42,091 nt of DNA from an uncultured Bacteroidales bacterium (GTDB lineage Bacteria > Bacteroidota > Bacteroidia > Bacteroidales > FEN-979). The notes beneath the pieces were generated by a model. The model saw nothing but the letters and a program-made list of their open reading frames with translations, searched no databases and was not told the DNA's origin. Shown here piece after piece: positions 8,783 through 17,222 of the stretch (its first letter is position 1; each line of letters opens with the position of its first letter). A program made the position numbers and the translations under genes. Location: the NCBI GenBank assembly GCA_903929315.1, contig CAIYUC010000108.1, positions 1-42,091 on the forward strand, in the 5' to 3' direction.

Positions 8783-10315
8783 ATGAATGATTTCGACGTG
8801 ATCATTATCGGCAGCGGTCTTGGCGGTTTACTTTGCGGGTATATCCTAAGCAAAGAAGGGAAGAATGTGTGTATCCTTGAAAAGAATCATCAGCCGGGCG
8901 GTTGTCTTCAGTCATTTCGAAGGAATGGAGTGGATTTTGACACGGGAGTTCATTACATCGGTGCTCTCGATGAAGGCCAGATTCTCAACCGCTATTTTCG
9001 TTATTTCGGGCTCATCGGTAAAATTAAATTCCGGAAGCTGGATCAGAACGGTTTTGATATCATCGCTTTTGATGATGAAGAATACCCGATGGCCATGGGA
9101 TTTGATAACTTCATTGAAAATCTCCTGCCCTTTTTTCCTTCGGAAAAACCTGCGCTGCAAAATTTTGTGGATGCATTACAAAAAATAAGCAAGGCATTTC
9201 CTTTATACAACCTCGAAGTTCCAAAAGATCACAAGGAAGATATTTATTATAACCAAAGCGCATATGATTTTTTCAATTCTTTCTCAATCACCGGATCCGC
9301 TCTCCCGATCCGGCGGATGACAAATCGCAAAAGTTCAACTTCCCGGCATCTTCTCACTGATGTCCTGGCGGGTAATAACTTCCTCTATGCCGGAAATCCG
9401 GGAATAACACCTCTTTATATAGCTGCACTGATTAATCATTCTTTTATTTCCAGCGCTTGGCGTCCTGTTGATGGCAGCGCCCAAATTAGCGACCGGTTGA
9501 CCGATCAAATCCGTCTGGCAGGGGGAAAACTGTTAACCGGCAGGGAAGTTTCCAGGATAGGGATCAGGAACAATAGTTTCAATGTTACTACAAAAGCAGG
9601 AGAACAAATTACAGCCGATTGTCTGGTGTCTGCAATACATCCCGCACAGACCCTTGCAATGACAGACCCATCAACCCTCAGAAAAGTCTTTTCCGACAGG
9701 ATCATGAAACTGAAAAATACACCTTCCTGTTTTGCATTGTTTATTGTCCTGAAAGAAAATTCTTTCCCACAATTGAATTACAACTATTATTTTCATAGCG
9801 AGAACAGTGTTTGGACCGCTTTCCCGGAAAGCGCCTGGCCTGGAAGTTATATGCTTTATACTCCTTCCTGTTCCGGGAACAATAAATATGCTAAAAGTAT
9901 GGTTATCATGACCGTCATGAACTTCAATGAGGTAAGGAATTGGAAAAGGACGTCAAGTGGTCATCGTGGAATGGATTATCTTGATTTTAAGGATCAGAAA
10001 ACTGAAATATTGCTTACCCTGGTTGAAAAAAAGTTTCCGGGATTGCGGTCAAAAATAAATTTCCTTGACTCCTCAACCCCTTTGACCTGGCGTGACCATA
10101 CAGGCACTCCGGAAGGTTCAATGTACGGTATTCAAAAGGATTTCAATGATCCCCTTAAAACGACAATATTGCCGAGGACAAAAATCCCGAACCTGTATTT
10201 TACAGGACAAAATATAAATCTTCACGGTGTGCTTGGTGTGACGATCGGATCAGTACTGACATGTGGTGAAATGATTGGGCTTGATTCCCTTATTAAAAAG
10301 ATCCGGAATGCCTGA
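8783..10315 (+). CDS. FAD-dependent RetSat/CrtI-like polyene oxidoreductase
   Basis: This 510-residue protein begins with a dinucleotide-binding fold (DVIIIGSGLGGLLCGYILSKEG, GxGxxG at about residues 9-14), followed by the PGGCLQSF segment and GVDFDTGVHYIG, a pattern typical of the retinol saturase/phytoene desaturase superfamily. The C-terminal FAD-contact region is PNLYFTGQNINLHGVLGVTIGS. HYIG and the TGQN ending are closer to the retinol saturase/carotenoid isomerase branch than to true CrtI, so double-bond reduction, desaturation or isomerisation of a polyene or unsaturated acyl chain are all possible. No carotenoid genes are nearby. It follows the MMPL fusion by 32 bp and overlaps the next gene, so it is in the same operon. 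Confidence 0.82.
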   Translation: MNDFDVIIIGSGLGGLLCGYILSKEGKNVCILEKNHQPGGCLQSFRRNGVDFDTGVHYIGALDEGQILNRYFRYFGLIGKIKFRKLDQNGFDIIAFDDEEYPMAMGFDNFIENLLPFFPSEKPALQNFVDALQKISKAFPLYNLEVPKDHKEDIYYNQSAYDFFNSFSITGSALPIRRMTNRKSSTSRHLLTDVLAGNNFLYAGNPGITPLYIAALINHSFISSAWRPVDGSAQISDRLTDQIRLAGGKLLTGREVSRIGIRNNSFNVTTKAGEQITADCLVSAIHPAQTLAMTDPSTLRKVFSDRIMKLKNTPSCFALFIVLKENSFPQLNYNYYFHSENSVWTAFPESAWPGSYMLYTPSCSGNNKYAKSMVIMTVMNFNEVRNWKRTSSGHRGMDYLDFKDQKTEILLTLVEKKFPGLRSKINFLDSSTPLTWRDHTGTPEGSMYGIQKDFNDPLKTTILPRTKIPNLYFTGQNINLHGVLGVTIGSVLTCGEMIGLDSLIKKIRNA

Positions 10316-12017
10316 AAAAAAACTCAAAAGTTGGAAAAGAATAACTATTTTCCTGGGTGTCAGCTTAGGTTTTATCCTCTTAGTGGTCGTTGGATTTCAT
10401 TATGCTACATGCATACAACCTCCAGTCCCGGACGATCTGGGTTCTTTATCCTTAAAGATCGACAATCCCGAAAAGGATTTCTTTACCTGTGGGAACAACT
10501 GGTTAAAAAAAAGCAATTCCGGTCTTTGGGAGTTGTACCTTGAAGGAAAACCTTTTGAAAGAGGTGTTATAAACGGCAAATTGACAAAAGTTCTTATCGA
10601 AAAACAGGAAGAAGCTTTCACTGGCCGGATAAGGGAAATAATTCCGTCGCCAATGTATCTCCGGTTCCTGAAATATTTCATTTATTGGTTTAACCGTAAC
10701 CTGGATAAATACATCCCTGAAGAATATAAACTTGAGATCTATGGTATTTCATTATCCGCCTCAGAAAAATATTCTTTTATCGGCTCAAATTACCAGCGCA
10801 TGCTCAATTATCATTCTGCCCATGATATTGGTCATGCATTGCAAAATATGGGGTTGGTAGGATGTACTTCCTTTGGTGTATGGGGTGATAAATCCCTGGA
10901 TGGATCTCTTTTGATCGGCCGGAATTTTGATTTTTATGTCGGGGATCCATTTGCGGAAAACAAGCTCGTCTGTTTTGAAAAACCGGCTAAAGGTTATCCT
11001 TTTATGATGATTGGCTGGGGCAGTATGATCGGTGTTTTGTCAGGCATGAATGATAAAGGATTGACCGTTACCATTAATGCTGCAAGATCGGAAATACCTT
11101 ATTCAGCAAGGACACCTATTTCGATCATGGCCAGGGAGATTCTCCAGTATGCAAAGAATATCCATGAAGCTTGTGAAATTGCAAAAAAAAGTGAGACGTT
11201 CATATCGGAATCCATATTGATCGGGTCAGCAGAGGATAACAAAGCCGTCATTATTGAAAAGTCCCCTTCTCAGATCGCGATCAATGACCCAAAAGCGAAT
11301 TATATTGTCTGTGCAAATCATTTTCAAAATCCGGTTTTTTTCAATGACTCGAAAAACCGTAAAGACCGTCAGGAAAATGCATCTGTTTACAGGTATAAAA
11401 GGGTTTTGCAGGATATTACAGAGGAGCAGCCGCTCGACATAAGCAAGGTAGCAGCTATTTTACGTGACCGGTCAGGGTTGAACAATGCGAATATCGGTAT
11501 GGGTAACGAAAAAGCTATCAACCAGCTTATCGCGCATCATTCCGTGATTTTCGAACCGTCCAGACAGCTCGTCTGGATTTCCACGAATCCATGGCAACTG
11601 GGTAGTTATGTTTGTTATGACCTGAATAAAATTTTTCATACTTTTGCCGGGTTGCAGCGGAAGGTTGAAATAACGGCACAGGATAATATCCTTCCTGCAG
11701 ATCCCTTTATAGGTTCAGATGATTACTGTCATTTCCTCAGGTTCAGGCAAATGCGCAAGGTTATTAAAACCGTTACTGAATCTAATGAGATCCTGACGCT
11801 GCCGGATTCTTTTATCCGTGAATTTATTATGACCAATCCTGAATATTTTGAAGTATATTCAGTTACAGGTGATTATTATCAACATATAAACCGTCCGGAT
11901 AGTGGGATGATCAATTTCAGAAGGGCGCTTCACAAAGAAATACCACGCTGGAGTGAAAAGAAGAAAATTATTGAGAAGATGAGCGGTTGTGTTCTACAAA
12001 CTAAACGAATGAAATAA
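10308..12017 (+). CDS. C45-family autoproteolytic acyltransferase/hydrolase, membrane-anchored
   Basis: The preferred ATG at 10308 overlaps the end of the flavoprotein gene by 8 bp and gives 569 residues; the track's TTG at 10275 adds 11 doubtful residues. One N-terminal hydrophobic segment (about residues 11-32) suggests inner-membrane anchoring or export. The core matches the acyl-CoA:6-aminopenicillanate acyltransferase-like Ntn-hydrolase family: a candidate nucleophile in GCTSFG (C186) followed by the SLLIGRNFDFY strand, GWGSMIGVLSGMNDKGL and SILIGSAED. Family members cleave themselves before the cysteine and transfer or hydrolyse amide-linked acyl groups. Here it may attach or remove an acyl chain on the cluster product. 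An extra C-terminal region of about 100 residues (DNILPADPF onward) is not part of the core. The stop shares bases with the next ATG (TAATG). Confidence 0.8.
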   Translation: MPEKKLKSWKRITIFLGVSLGFILLVVVGFHYATCIQPPVPDDLGSLSLKIDNPEKDFFTCGNNWLKKSNSGLWELYLEGKPFERGVINGKLTKVLIEKQEEAFTGRIREIIPSPMYLRFLKYFIYWFNRNLDKYIPEEYKLEIYGISLSASEKYSFIGSNYQRMLNYHSAHDIGHALQNMGLVGCTSFGVWGDKSLDGSLLIGRNFDFYVGDPFAENKLVCFEKPAKGYPFMMIGWGSMIGVLSGMNDKGLTVTINAARSEIPYSARTPISIMAREILQYAKNIHEACEIAKKSETFISESILIGSAEDNKAVIIEKSPSQIAINDPKANYIVCANHFQNPVFFNDSKNRKDRQENASVYRYKRVLQDITEEQPLDISKVAAILRDRSGLNNANIGMGNEKAINQLIAHHSVIFEPSRQLVWISTNPWQLGSYVCYDLNKIFHTFAGLQRKVEITAQDNILPADPFIGSDDYCHFLRFRQMRKVIKTVTESNEILTLPDSFIREFIMTNPEYFEVYSVTGDYYQHINRPDSGMINFRRALHKEIPRWSEKKKIIEKMSGCVLQTKRMK

Positions 12018-13288
12018 TGAAGTTCAGACTCATTTATCCCCGATGGGAAAAGCTCGAAGGACAGACACTGTTTTCTCTTCCTCCACATGGTCCTGTTGTG
12101 ATGGCTGCTGCAATCCCCGGTGATGTTGAAATTGATTTTATTGACGAGAATGTTGAAGATCTTGTAATTGATGATACTTCTGATTTTATAGGGATCTCAA
12201 TGATGCTTACGACACAGGTCAAGAGAGGGTGGGCCATTGCAGATGAGTTCAGGAAATTAGGAAAGAAAGTTATCTTCGGAGGTATTTCTACCATGCTCCA
12301 TGCCGAAGAAACCCTGCCTCATGCAGATTCGGTATTCCTGGGGGAAGTGGAAGGACGGCTTAAGAACGTTTTTGATGATTTCCATGCGAATCGCCTTCAG
12401 AAGATTTACAATTACCTGAATAATCCCCCCCTCATGGAGCTTATCGGCCCGGCACGCAGGGATATCCTTAAAAAAGACCTTTATTATCACAAGGGATTCC
12501 GTATGGTCGATCTTTTCCATGCCTCCCGCGGGTGTATCTATGATTGTTATCCTTGTGCAGTACGTTATCTGGGTGGACGGGGTTTCCGTCCCAGACCGAT
12601 GGATAAGGTTATTGAAGAGCTGTCAGCGCTGGATAATAACCGGCTTTTCATCGTGGATAATTCACTGGCATTGGATTCCGGTTGGGAAAAAGAGCTTTTC
12701 AGGGCAATGATCCCGTTAAAAAAGAAATGGGTAAGCCATACCATAGAAGATAAGCCGGAAATTCTTGATCTTGCTGCACAGGCCGGCGCATGGTATGTTT
12801 ACCAGGCCATTTTCGATACTTCCGATTACATCAAAAACCGGATCAAACAGTATCACGATTATGGAATAGGTGTTGAAGGGACTATTCTTCTTGGCCTGGA
12901 TAACCAAACCGAAGATGATATCAAAAGACTGATCGATTTTCTGTTCGAAATCAATCTCGATCTTGCAGAATTTACGATTCTTGCACCATTTCCCCATACA
13001 AAAGCGTATACCGACCTCAGAAAACAAAACCGTATTTTCGATTATGACTGGGATCATTACAATGCCGGGAAAGTTGTTTATTATCCAAAAAATATGTCCC
13101 CTGAAAGGTTACAGGAGCTTTATCATTATGCCTGGGATGCATTCTATAAAAACGAACCCCAAACTCAAAAGATGTTTAACCTTCTCAGTGTCGTTTTACA
13201 ACGGGAAACAGATGATGGCACCTACCTTCCCAGGAGACGGGATCTGATAGACGAGAGCTTTGGGAAAAAAGTGGATAAAGTAGCATAA
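12017..13288 (+). CDS. B12-binding-domain radical SAM protein (3)
   Basis: This 423-residue protein has an N-terminal cobalamin-binding-like domain (about residues 1-140; PPHGPVVMAAAIP, FGGISTMLHAEE, LGEVEG) and a radical SAM core with CX3CX2C at C173-C177-C180 (RGCIYDCYPC). The later pattern ILLGLDNQTEDD is typical of the radical SAM core. As in the other two, the DxHxxG motif is missing. It is translationally coupled to the C45 gene (TAATG), which ties this radical SAM step physically to acyl-transfer chemistry. It has the same size and plan as the two leftward paralogs but a shorter N-terminal domain. Whether it binds cobalamin is not shown by the sequence. Confidence 0.87.
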   Translation: MKFRLIYPRWEKLEGQTLFSLPPHGPVVMAAAIPGDVEIDFIDENVEDLVIDDTSDFIGISMMLTTQVKRGWAIADEFRKLGKKVIFGGISTMLHAEETLPHADSVFLGEVEGRLKNVFDDFHANRLQKIYNYLNNPPLMELIGPARRDILKKDLYYHKGFRMVDLFHASRGCIYDCYPCAVRYLGGRGFRPRPMDKVIEELSALDNNRLFIVDNSLALDSGWEKELFRAMIPLKKKWVSHTIEDKPEILDLAAQAGAWYVYQAIFDTSDYIKNRIKQYHDYGIGVEGTILLGLDNQTEDDIKRLIDFLFEINLDLAEFTILAPFPHTKAYTDLRKQNRIFDYDWDHYNAGKVVYYPKNMSPERLQELYHYAWDAFYKNEPQTQKMFNLLSVVLQRETDDGTYLPRRRDLIDESFGKKVDKVA

Positions 13289-13291
13289 AGA

Positions 13292-13678
13292 ATGGAGACA
13301 AACCCGGAATTCAGCAAATACATGAATTCATACTATGACTTTAAAGGTCTTTGGGATAGTCCTTCAAGGTGCGGCCTTTGTGTGATAAAGCGGACCGACA
13401 GGAATATCCTGGTTATTGTGACCGAGATCTATCGCCAGAACCCGGGTACAGCCGTAACGGAATGTGTTGCAACATTAGCAACCTGGCTATTAAAGGAATA
13501 CAAGGTCACCCCTGAAAATTTCATCTTCATTGAACATTCACCGGATTTGAAAAGTAAACTTACTTTCTACGGTGAAACCTTTGATCTTGTCAGTTTTGAC
13601 TGGGATGGGAATAATTTTACGAACCCGGTCTGGACAAGACTTTCCCAGGAAGTGGTAGATGTAATGATGAAGGCATGA
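13292..13678 (+). CDS. Uncharacterised 128-residue protein in the radical SAM/TonB operon
   Basis: I do not recognise this family. It is a soluble alpha/beta protein with no signal peptide or membrane segment. It starts 3 bp after the radical SAM stop and its end overlaps the next ATG by four bases (ATGA), so it is tightly coupled to both neighbours and very likely real. Features are a C-x-x-C-like cysteine pair region (SRCGLCVIKRTDR), an ILVIVTEIYRQNPG strand, and an acidic C-terminal part (FDLVSFDWDGNNF). It could be a small partner of radical SAM protein 3, but nothing in the sequence proves this. Confidence 0.75.
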   Translation: METNPEFSKYMNSYYDFKGLWDSPSRCGLCVIKRTDRNILVIVTEIYRQNPGTAVTECVATLATWLLKEYKVTPENFIFIEHSPDLKSKLTFYGETFDLVSFDWDGNNFTNPVWTRLSQEVVDVMMKA

Positions 13679-16110
13679 AAGCAATAAGCTTCAAGCTTCA
13701 AAATAGGATCACGAAGCATTTTACTTCATTCTTTCCTTATGGAAAATCCCCATATTTTATTTTTATCATATTATTTCTTTTAGCCGGCTCCATGTCATCC
13801 GGACAGGTCTTTCTGCGGCAAACAATCAAAGGAACAGTAATAGACAAACAATCCCGGGTTCCACTCCAGGGAGCAACGGTTATTTTAATGAACTCCGATC
13901 CTTTGATTGGAACGGTTACAAATTCAGAGGGTATGTTCAGTATGGAGAATATTTCGGTTGGAAAACATCAGATCCGGGTGACCTATATGGGATATATTCC
14001 TTTTCAATCGGATGTGATAACTGTCAGTAGCGGAAAAGAAACGGTTTTGACGGTGGAATTGCAGGAAAGGGTTTATAATTCTCCCGAGGTTGAGGTTAAA
14101 GGTGATTACAGGAAATATGAGGCCATAAATAAAATGGCAACCGTGAGTATCCGGTCATTCAGCGTCGACGAGACCAATCGTTTCGCAGGAAGTTATGGAG
14201 ATCCCGCCCGGATGGCCGCAAATTTCGCAGGAATTACTTCAGGGATTGATAACAGGAACGACATCATCGTGCGTGGAAATTCCCCTATGGGATTACAATG
14301 GAGAATCGACGGTATGGAGATCCCTAATCCCAACCATTTTGCAGCGGTCGGAACAACAGGAGGACCGGTAACGATCATCAATGATAACCTTCTTACCAAT
14401 TCCGATTTTCTCAGCGGCGCTTTCCCTGCCCAATACGGAAATTCAATTGCCGGAATATTCGATATGAGAATGCGTACAGGGAACACTGAAAAACACGAAT
14501 ACTGGGGTCAGGTTGGCTGGAATGGAGTGGAATTGGGAGCCGAGGGTCCCTTTTCGAAAAATTCCAAGGCTTCCTATCTTATTGCATACCGTTTTTCTTT
14601 ATTGCAATTAATAAGTTACACAGGGATAAAGTTGAATGTAAATCCGCAATACCAGGATCTGAATTTTAAACTTAACATCCCGACGAAAAATGCCGGTACT
14701 TTTACCTTCACCGGGATTGGCGGAATCAGTTATATCGAGCTTTTTGATAGCCGGAAAGACCAGGGAAAATGGAATTTCCCCGAGTATGGCGAAGATCTTT
14801 CAAACGGATCAAATATGGGAGCACTGGGGGTTTCAAATACCTTTTTCTTCAATAAAACGCTTTGGCTGAAGAACAGCCTCTATCTCGTCGGATCAAGGGT
14901 TTATACAAAAATCGATTCCTTTACCGCCGTCCATCTTCAACCATCTCCGTGGGCAGGTGAAAATTCAACCGAAATGAAATATTCATTTTCTTCAATGATA
15001 ATGAAAAAATTCTCTGTAAAGAACACGGTCGATGGAGGGCTATTCCTGGACTGGTATCATATGCACTTTGCAGACAGTATAATGATGAAGGGCCGATTCA
15101 GGACAAATACCGGTTCAAAGGAAAATATGCAATTGATCCGGTTATTCGCCCAATGGCAGCATAAATTCTCAGATTATTTTACAATAACTTCCGGCCTTTA
15201 TTATCAATACCTGAGCTTGAATGGAAGCATGTCATTGGAACCACGTTTGGGATTTGACTGGATATTCAATGAAAGACACTCATTTGATTTTGGCGCCGGG
15301 TTATATAGTCAGACTCAACCACGGGTGATGTATTTTGTTCTATCCCCCTTGCCTGATGGCTCCTACCGTCAAACAAACCGGGATCTTGGCTTTACCCGTT
15401 CAGGACATCTGGCGGCCGGTTATAACTACCTGATATCGCATGATCTTCGGTTCAGGATGGAAGTCTATTATGAGTATCTGTTCGATCTGCCGGTCAAATC
15501 AACAATCCCGCAATATACAGTCATCAACCAGGGCCATGAATTCTTTGTCGACCGCCAGTACAGTGACAGCCTTGTCAATCGTGGCACAGGGAAGAACTAT
15601 GGAGTGGAATTCACCTTTGAAAGATTTTTTAGCAGCAATTACTTTTTCCTTCTGACAGCATCTATCTTCAATTCCACTTATCAGGCTTATGATAAGGTGA
15701 TCCGAAGCACGGCGTTCAATGGGAACTATGCAGTAAACGCCACAGGTGGTTATGAATTCAAGATCGGAAAACGGAAATTGGGTGTCATGTCATTCGGACT
15801 CCGGGCAACCTGGGCCGGGGGTGACCCGTATATTCCGTTTGATGTGGAAGCAACGAAAGCTACGCACCAGACAATCATGGACTGGCAACATTCTTTCGAG
15901 CCCAGGTATCCTGATTATAAGCGATTGTCTTTTCGCTTCGGGATCAAACGGAACCGTAAAAATTATTCCATTGAATTTCTCCTCGACCTCCAGTACCGAA
16001 CCAACTACACGAATGTATACCTTCAAAGGATCGACGTGATCACAGGTCAGATCTACAATTTCTACAACATGGGATTTTTCCCGATGGGAACGTGGAGGAT
16101 CCAGTTCTAA
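13675..16110 (+). CDS. TonB-dependent outer-membrane receptor with carboxypeptidase-regulatory-like N-terminal domain
   Basis: This 811-residue protein has an N-terminal hydrophobic segment ending near SSGQ (about residues 25-44), which fits a signal peptide. A carboxypeptidase-regulatory-like beta-sandwich follows (IKGTVIDKQSRVPLQGATV; ISVGKHQIRVTYMGY), then a TonB plug (about 165-260; DIIVRGNSPMGLQWRIDGM) and a long beta-barrel rich in aromatic strand ends, terminating in WRIQF. It lacks the features of a SusC-type protein and no SusD partner is nearby. Family members import siderophores, cobalamin or other large ligands. Because it is the last gene of an operon with a cobalamin-type radical SAM gene and overlaps its upstream neighbour, cobalamin uptake, product re-uptake or an outer-membrane role for the cluster product are all possible. 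Confidence 0.88.
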   Translation: MKAISFKLQNRITKHFTSFFPYGKSPYFIFIILFLLAGSMSSGQVFLRQTIKGTVIDKQSRVPLQGATVILMNSDPLIGTVTNSEGMFSMENISVGKHQIRVTYMGYIPFQSDVITVSSGKETVLTVELQERVYNSPEVEVKGDYRKYEAINKMATVSIRSFSVDETNRFAGSYGDPARMAANFAGITSGIDNRNDIIVRGNSPMGLQWRIDGMEIPNPNHFAAVGTTGGPVTIINDNLLTNSDFLSGAFPAQYGNSIAGIFDMRMRTGNTEKHEYWGQVGWNGVELGAEGPFSKNSKASYLIAYRFSLLQLISYTGIKLNVNPQYQDLNFKLNIPTKNAGTFTFTGIGGISYIELFDSRKDQGKWNFPEYGEDLSNGSNMGALGVSNTFFFNKTLWLKNSLYLVGSRVYTKIDSFTAVHLQPSPWAGENSTEMKYSFSSMIMKKFSVKNTVDGGLFLDWYHMHFADSIMMKGRFRTNTGSKENMQLIRLFAQWQHKFSDYFTITSGLYYQYLSLNGSMSLEPRLGFDWIFNERHSFDFGAGLYSQTQPRVMYFVLSPLPDGSYRQTNRDLGFTRSGHLAAGYNYLISHDLRFRMEVYYEYLFDLPVKSTIPQYTVINQGHEFFVDRQYSDSLVNRGTGKNYGVEFTFERFFSSNYFFLLTASIFNSTYQAYDKVIRSTAFNGNYAVNATGGYEFKIGKRKLGVMSFGLRATWAGGDPYIPFDVEATKATHQTIMDWQHSFEPRYPDYKRLSFRFGIKRNRKNYSIEFLLDLQYRTNYTNVYLQRIDVITGQIYNFYNMGFFPMGTWRIQF

Positions 16111-16128
16111 CTCTTTTTCTATTGTGAA

Positions 16129-16161
16129 TTGTGAAACAATGGAAAAAATCAAGTAAATTTG
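16129..16161 (+). promoter_or_regulatory. Putative Bacteroidota promoter (TTG-N22-TAAATTTG)
   Basis: TTG at 16129-16131 and TAAATTTG at 16154-16161 are 22 nt apart, close to the usual TTTG/TAnnTTTG arrangement. The ATG of the dehydrogenase gene is about 50 bp downstream. This marks the end of the first cluster operon and a separate transcription start. Confidence 0.6.
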
Positions 16162-16210
16162 ACCTCGTATAGTTTACTATTCAATCCACCCAATATTATA
16201 TTCAGTTACA

Positions 16211-17176
16211 ATGACAGAAACAATTATTGAACCGATCGAAAAATATGGACTTCGCCAGCAAGCCCGACCTACAGTCCTATTTTCGAAAATTGGGATCGTC
16301 GGCTGTGGTACCGTCGGTCAGGAATTGGCTATTACCGCCTCAAAACATGGTATTGAAGTGATCTTTCTCGAACTCTCCGAACAATTGATCCATCATTCAC
16401 TTGATGAGATACGGAAGGAACTGGACAGACAAATCAACCATTGGGGGCTTACATCCAATGAGAAGACCATAATCTTATCCCGTATCAAGGGAACTCTTTC
16501 CTATGAAGACTTCCACGATTGTGAGCTGGTAGTTGAAGCCATTAAATCCAAACAAAGAGAATCAAGACTGGAAATCCGTAAAGAGGTTTTTAAGAATATT
16601 GAAAAACACGTTAGTAAAGAGTGTATTATCGCCACCAATTCCTCCACCCTGGTGATAACGGAGATGTCATCAGAGCTGGAGCACAATGAACGCTGCGTCA
16701 GCTTACATATTTCAATTACAGCGCCGGGAGCCAGTGTCGTGGAAGTAGCCAAAGGTTTACACACAAGTGATGATGCCTACGAAAAAGTGATGAAGTTTGT
16801 AAAACTACTGGATAAAATTGCGATCCCTGTCACTGAGTCCCCGGGACTTATCAGCGTTAGACTTTTTGTTGTGTTTCTCAATGAAGCTTGTGAAACTTTA
16901 ATGGAAGGGGTGAGCTCGATGGAGCATATCGACCAGACCATGCGTTATTGCTTTAATATGCCGTTGGGACCGTTTGAATTTGCCGATAAAGTCGGACTGG
17001 ATAAAGTGCTTCGCTGGACGGAAAACCTGTACAGCGAATTTGGGCTTTCCCGCTATATCGCCTCCCCTATGATTAAAAAATTAGCCAGGGCGAACAGGCT
17101 GGGAAGAATGACAGGGGCCGGTTTCTATGAATATAACAGCGAAGGGAACAAGATCGTTGAGGACACATGTTGTTAG
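16211..17176 (+). CDS. Divergent 3-hydroxyacyl-CoA dehydrogenase family protein
   Basis: This 321-residue protein has the two-domain plan of 3-hydroxyacyl-CoA dehydrogenases: a Rossmann NAD domain (IGIVGCGTVGQELA at about residues 27-40, VVEAI, TNSST) and a C-terminal helical domain (MPLGPFEFADKVGLD, GRMTGAGFYEYN). The usual HFFNPA is HISITA (the His is kept as H166), and the usual PGFxxNR reads PGLISVR, replacing the catalytic-pocket Asn with V216. Family enzymes interconvert 3-hydroxyacyl- and 3-oxoacyl-CoA. The substitutions suggest a changed substrate or role. An N-terminal extension of about 25 residues precedes the Rossmann fold. It lies 46 bp upstream of ackA with no visible promoter between them, suggesting joint expression in fermentative acyl-CoA metabolism. 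Confidence 0.8.
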   Translation: MTETIIEPIEKYGLRQQARPTVLFSKIGIVGCGTVGQELAITASKHGIEVIFLELSEQLIHHSLDEIRKELDRQINHWGLTSNEKTIILSRIKGTLSYEDFHDCELVVEAIKSKQRESRLEIRKEVFKNIEKHVSKECIIATNSSTLVITEMSSELEHNERCVSLHISITAPGASVVEVAKGLHTSDDAYEKVMKFVKLLDKIAIPVTESPGLISVRLFVVFLNEACETLMEGVSSMEHIDQTMRYCFNMPLGPFEFADKVGLDKVLRWTENLYSEFGLSRYIASPMIKKLARANRLGRMTGAGFYEYNSEGNKIVEDTCC

Positions 17177-17222
17177 CAGCAGATGAAATTATAGTGATGA
17201 ACCATTAATTAGATAAAACTTT

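Noticed and set aside
8783-10315. Carotenoid phytoene desaturase (CrtI) identity
   Set aside because: Motifs fit the wider RetSat/CrtI superfamily, but no crtB, crtE or crtY gene is nearby, so carotenoid synthesis is not supported.
13675-16110. A cobalamin riboswitch controlling the TonB receptor
   Set aside because: The receptor gene overlaps its upstream neighbour, leaving no room for a riboswitch, and no B12-box-like sequence was recognised.
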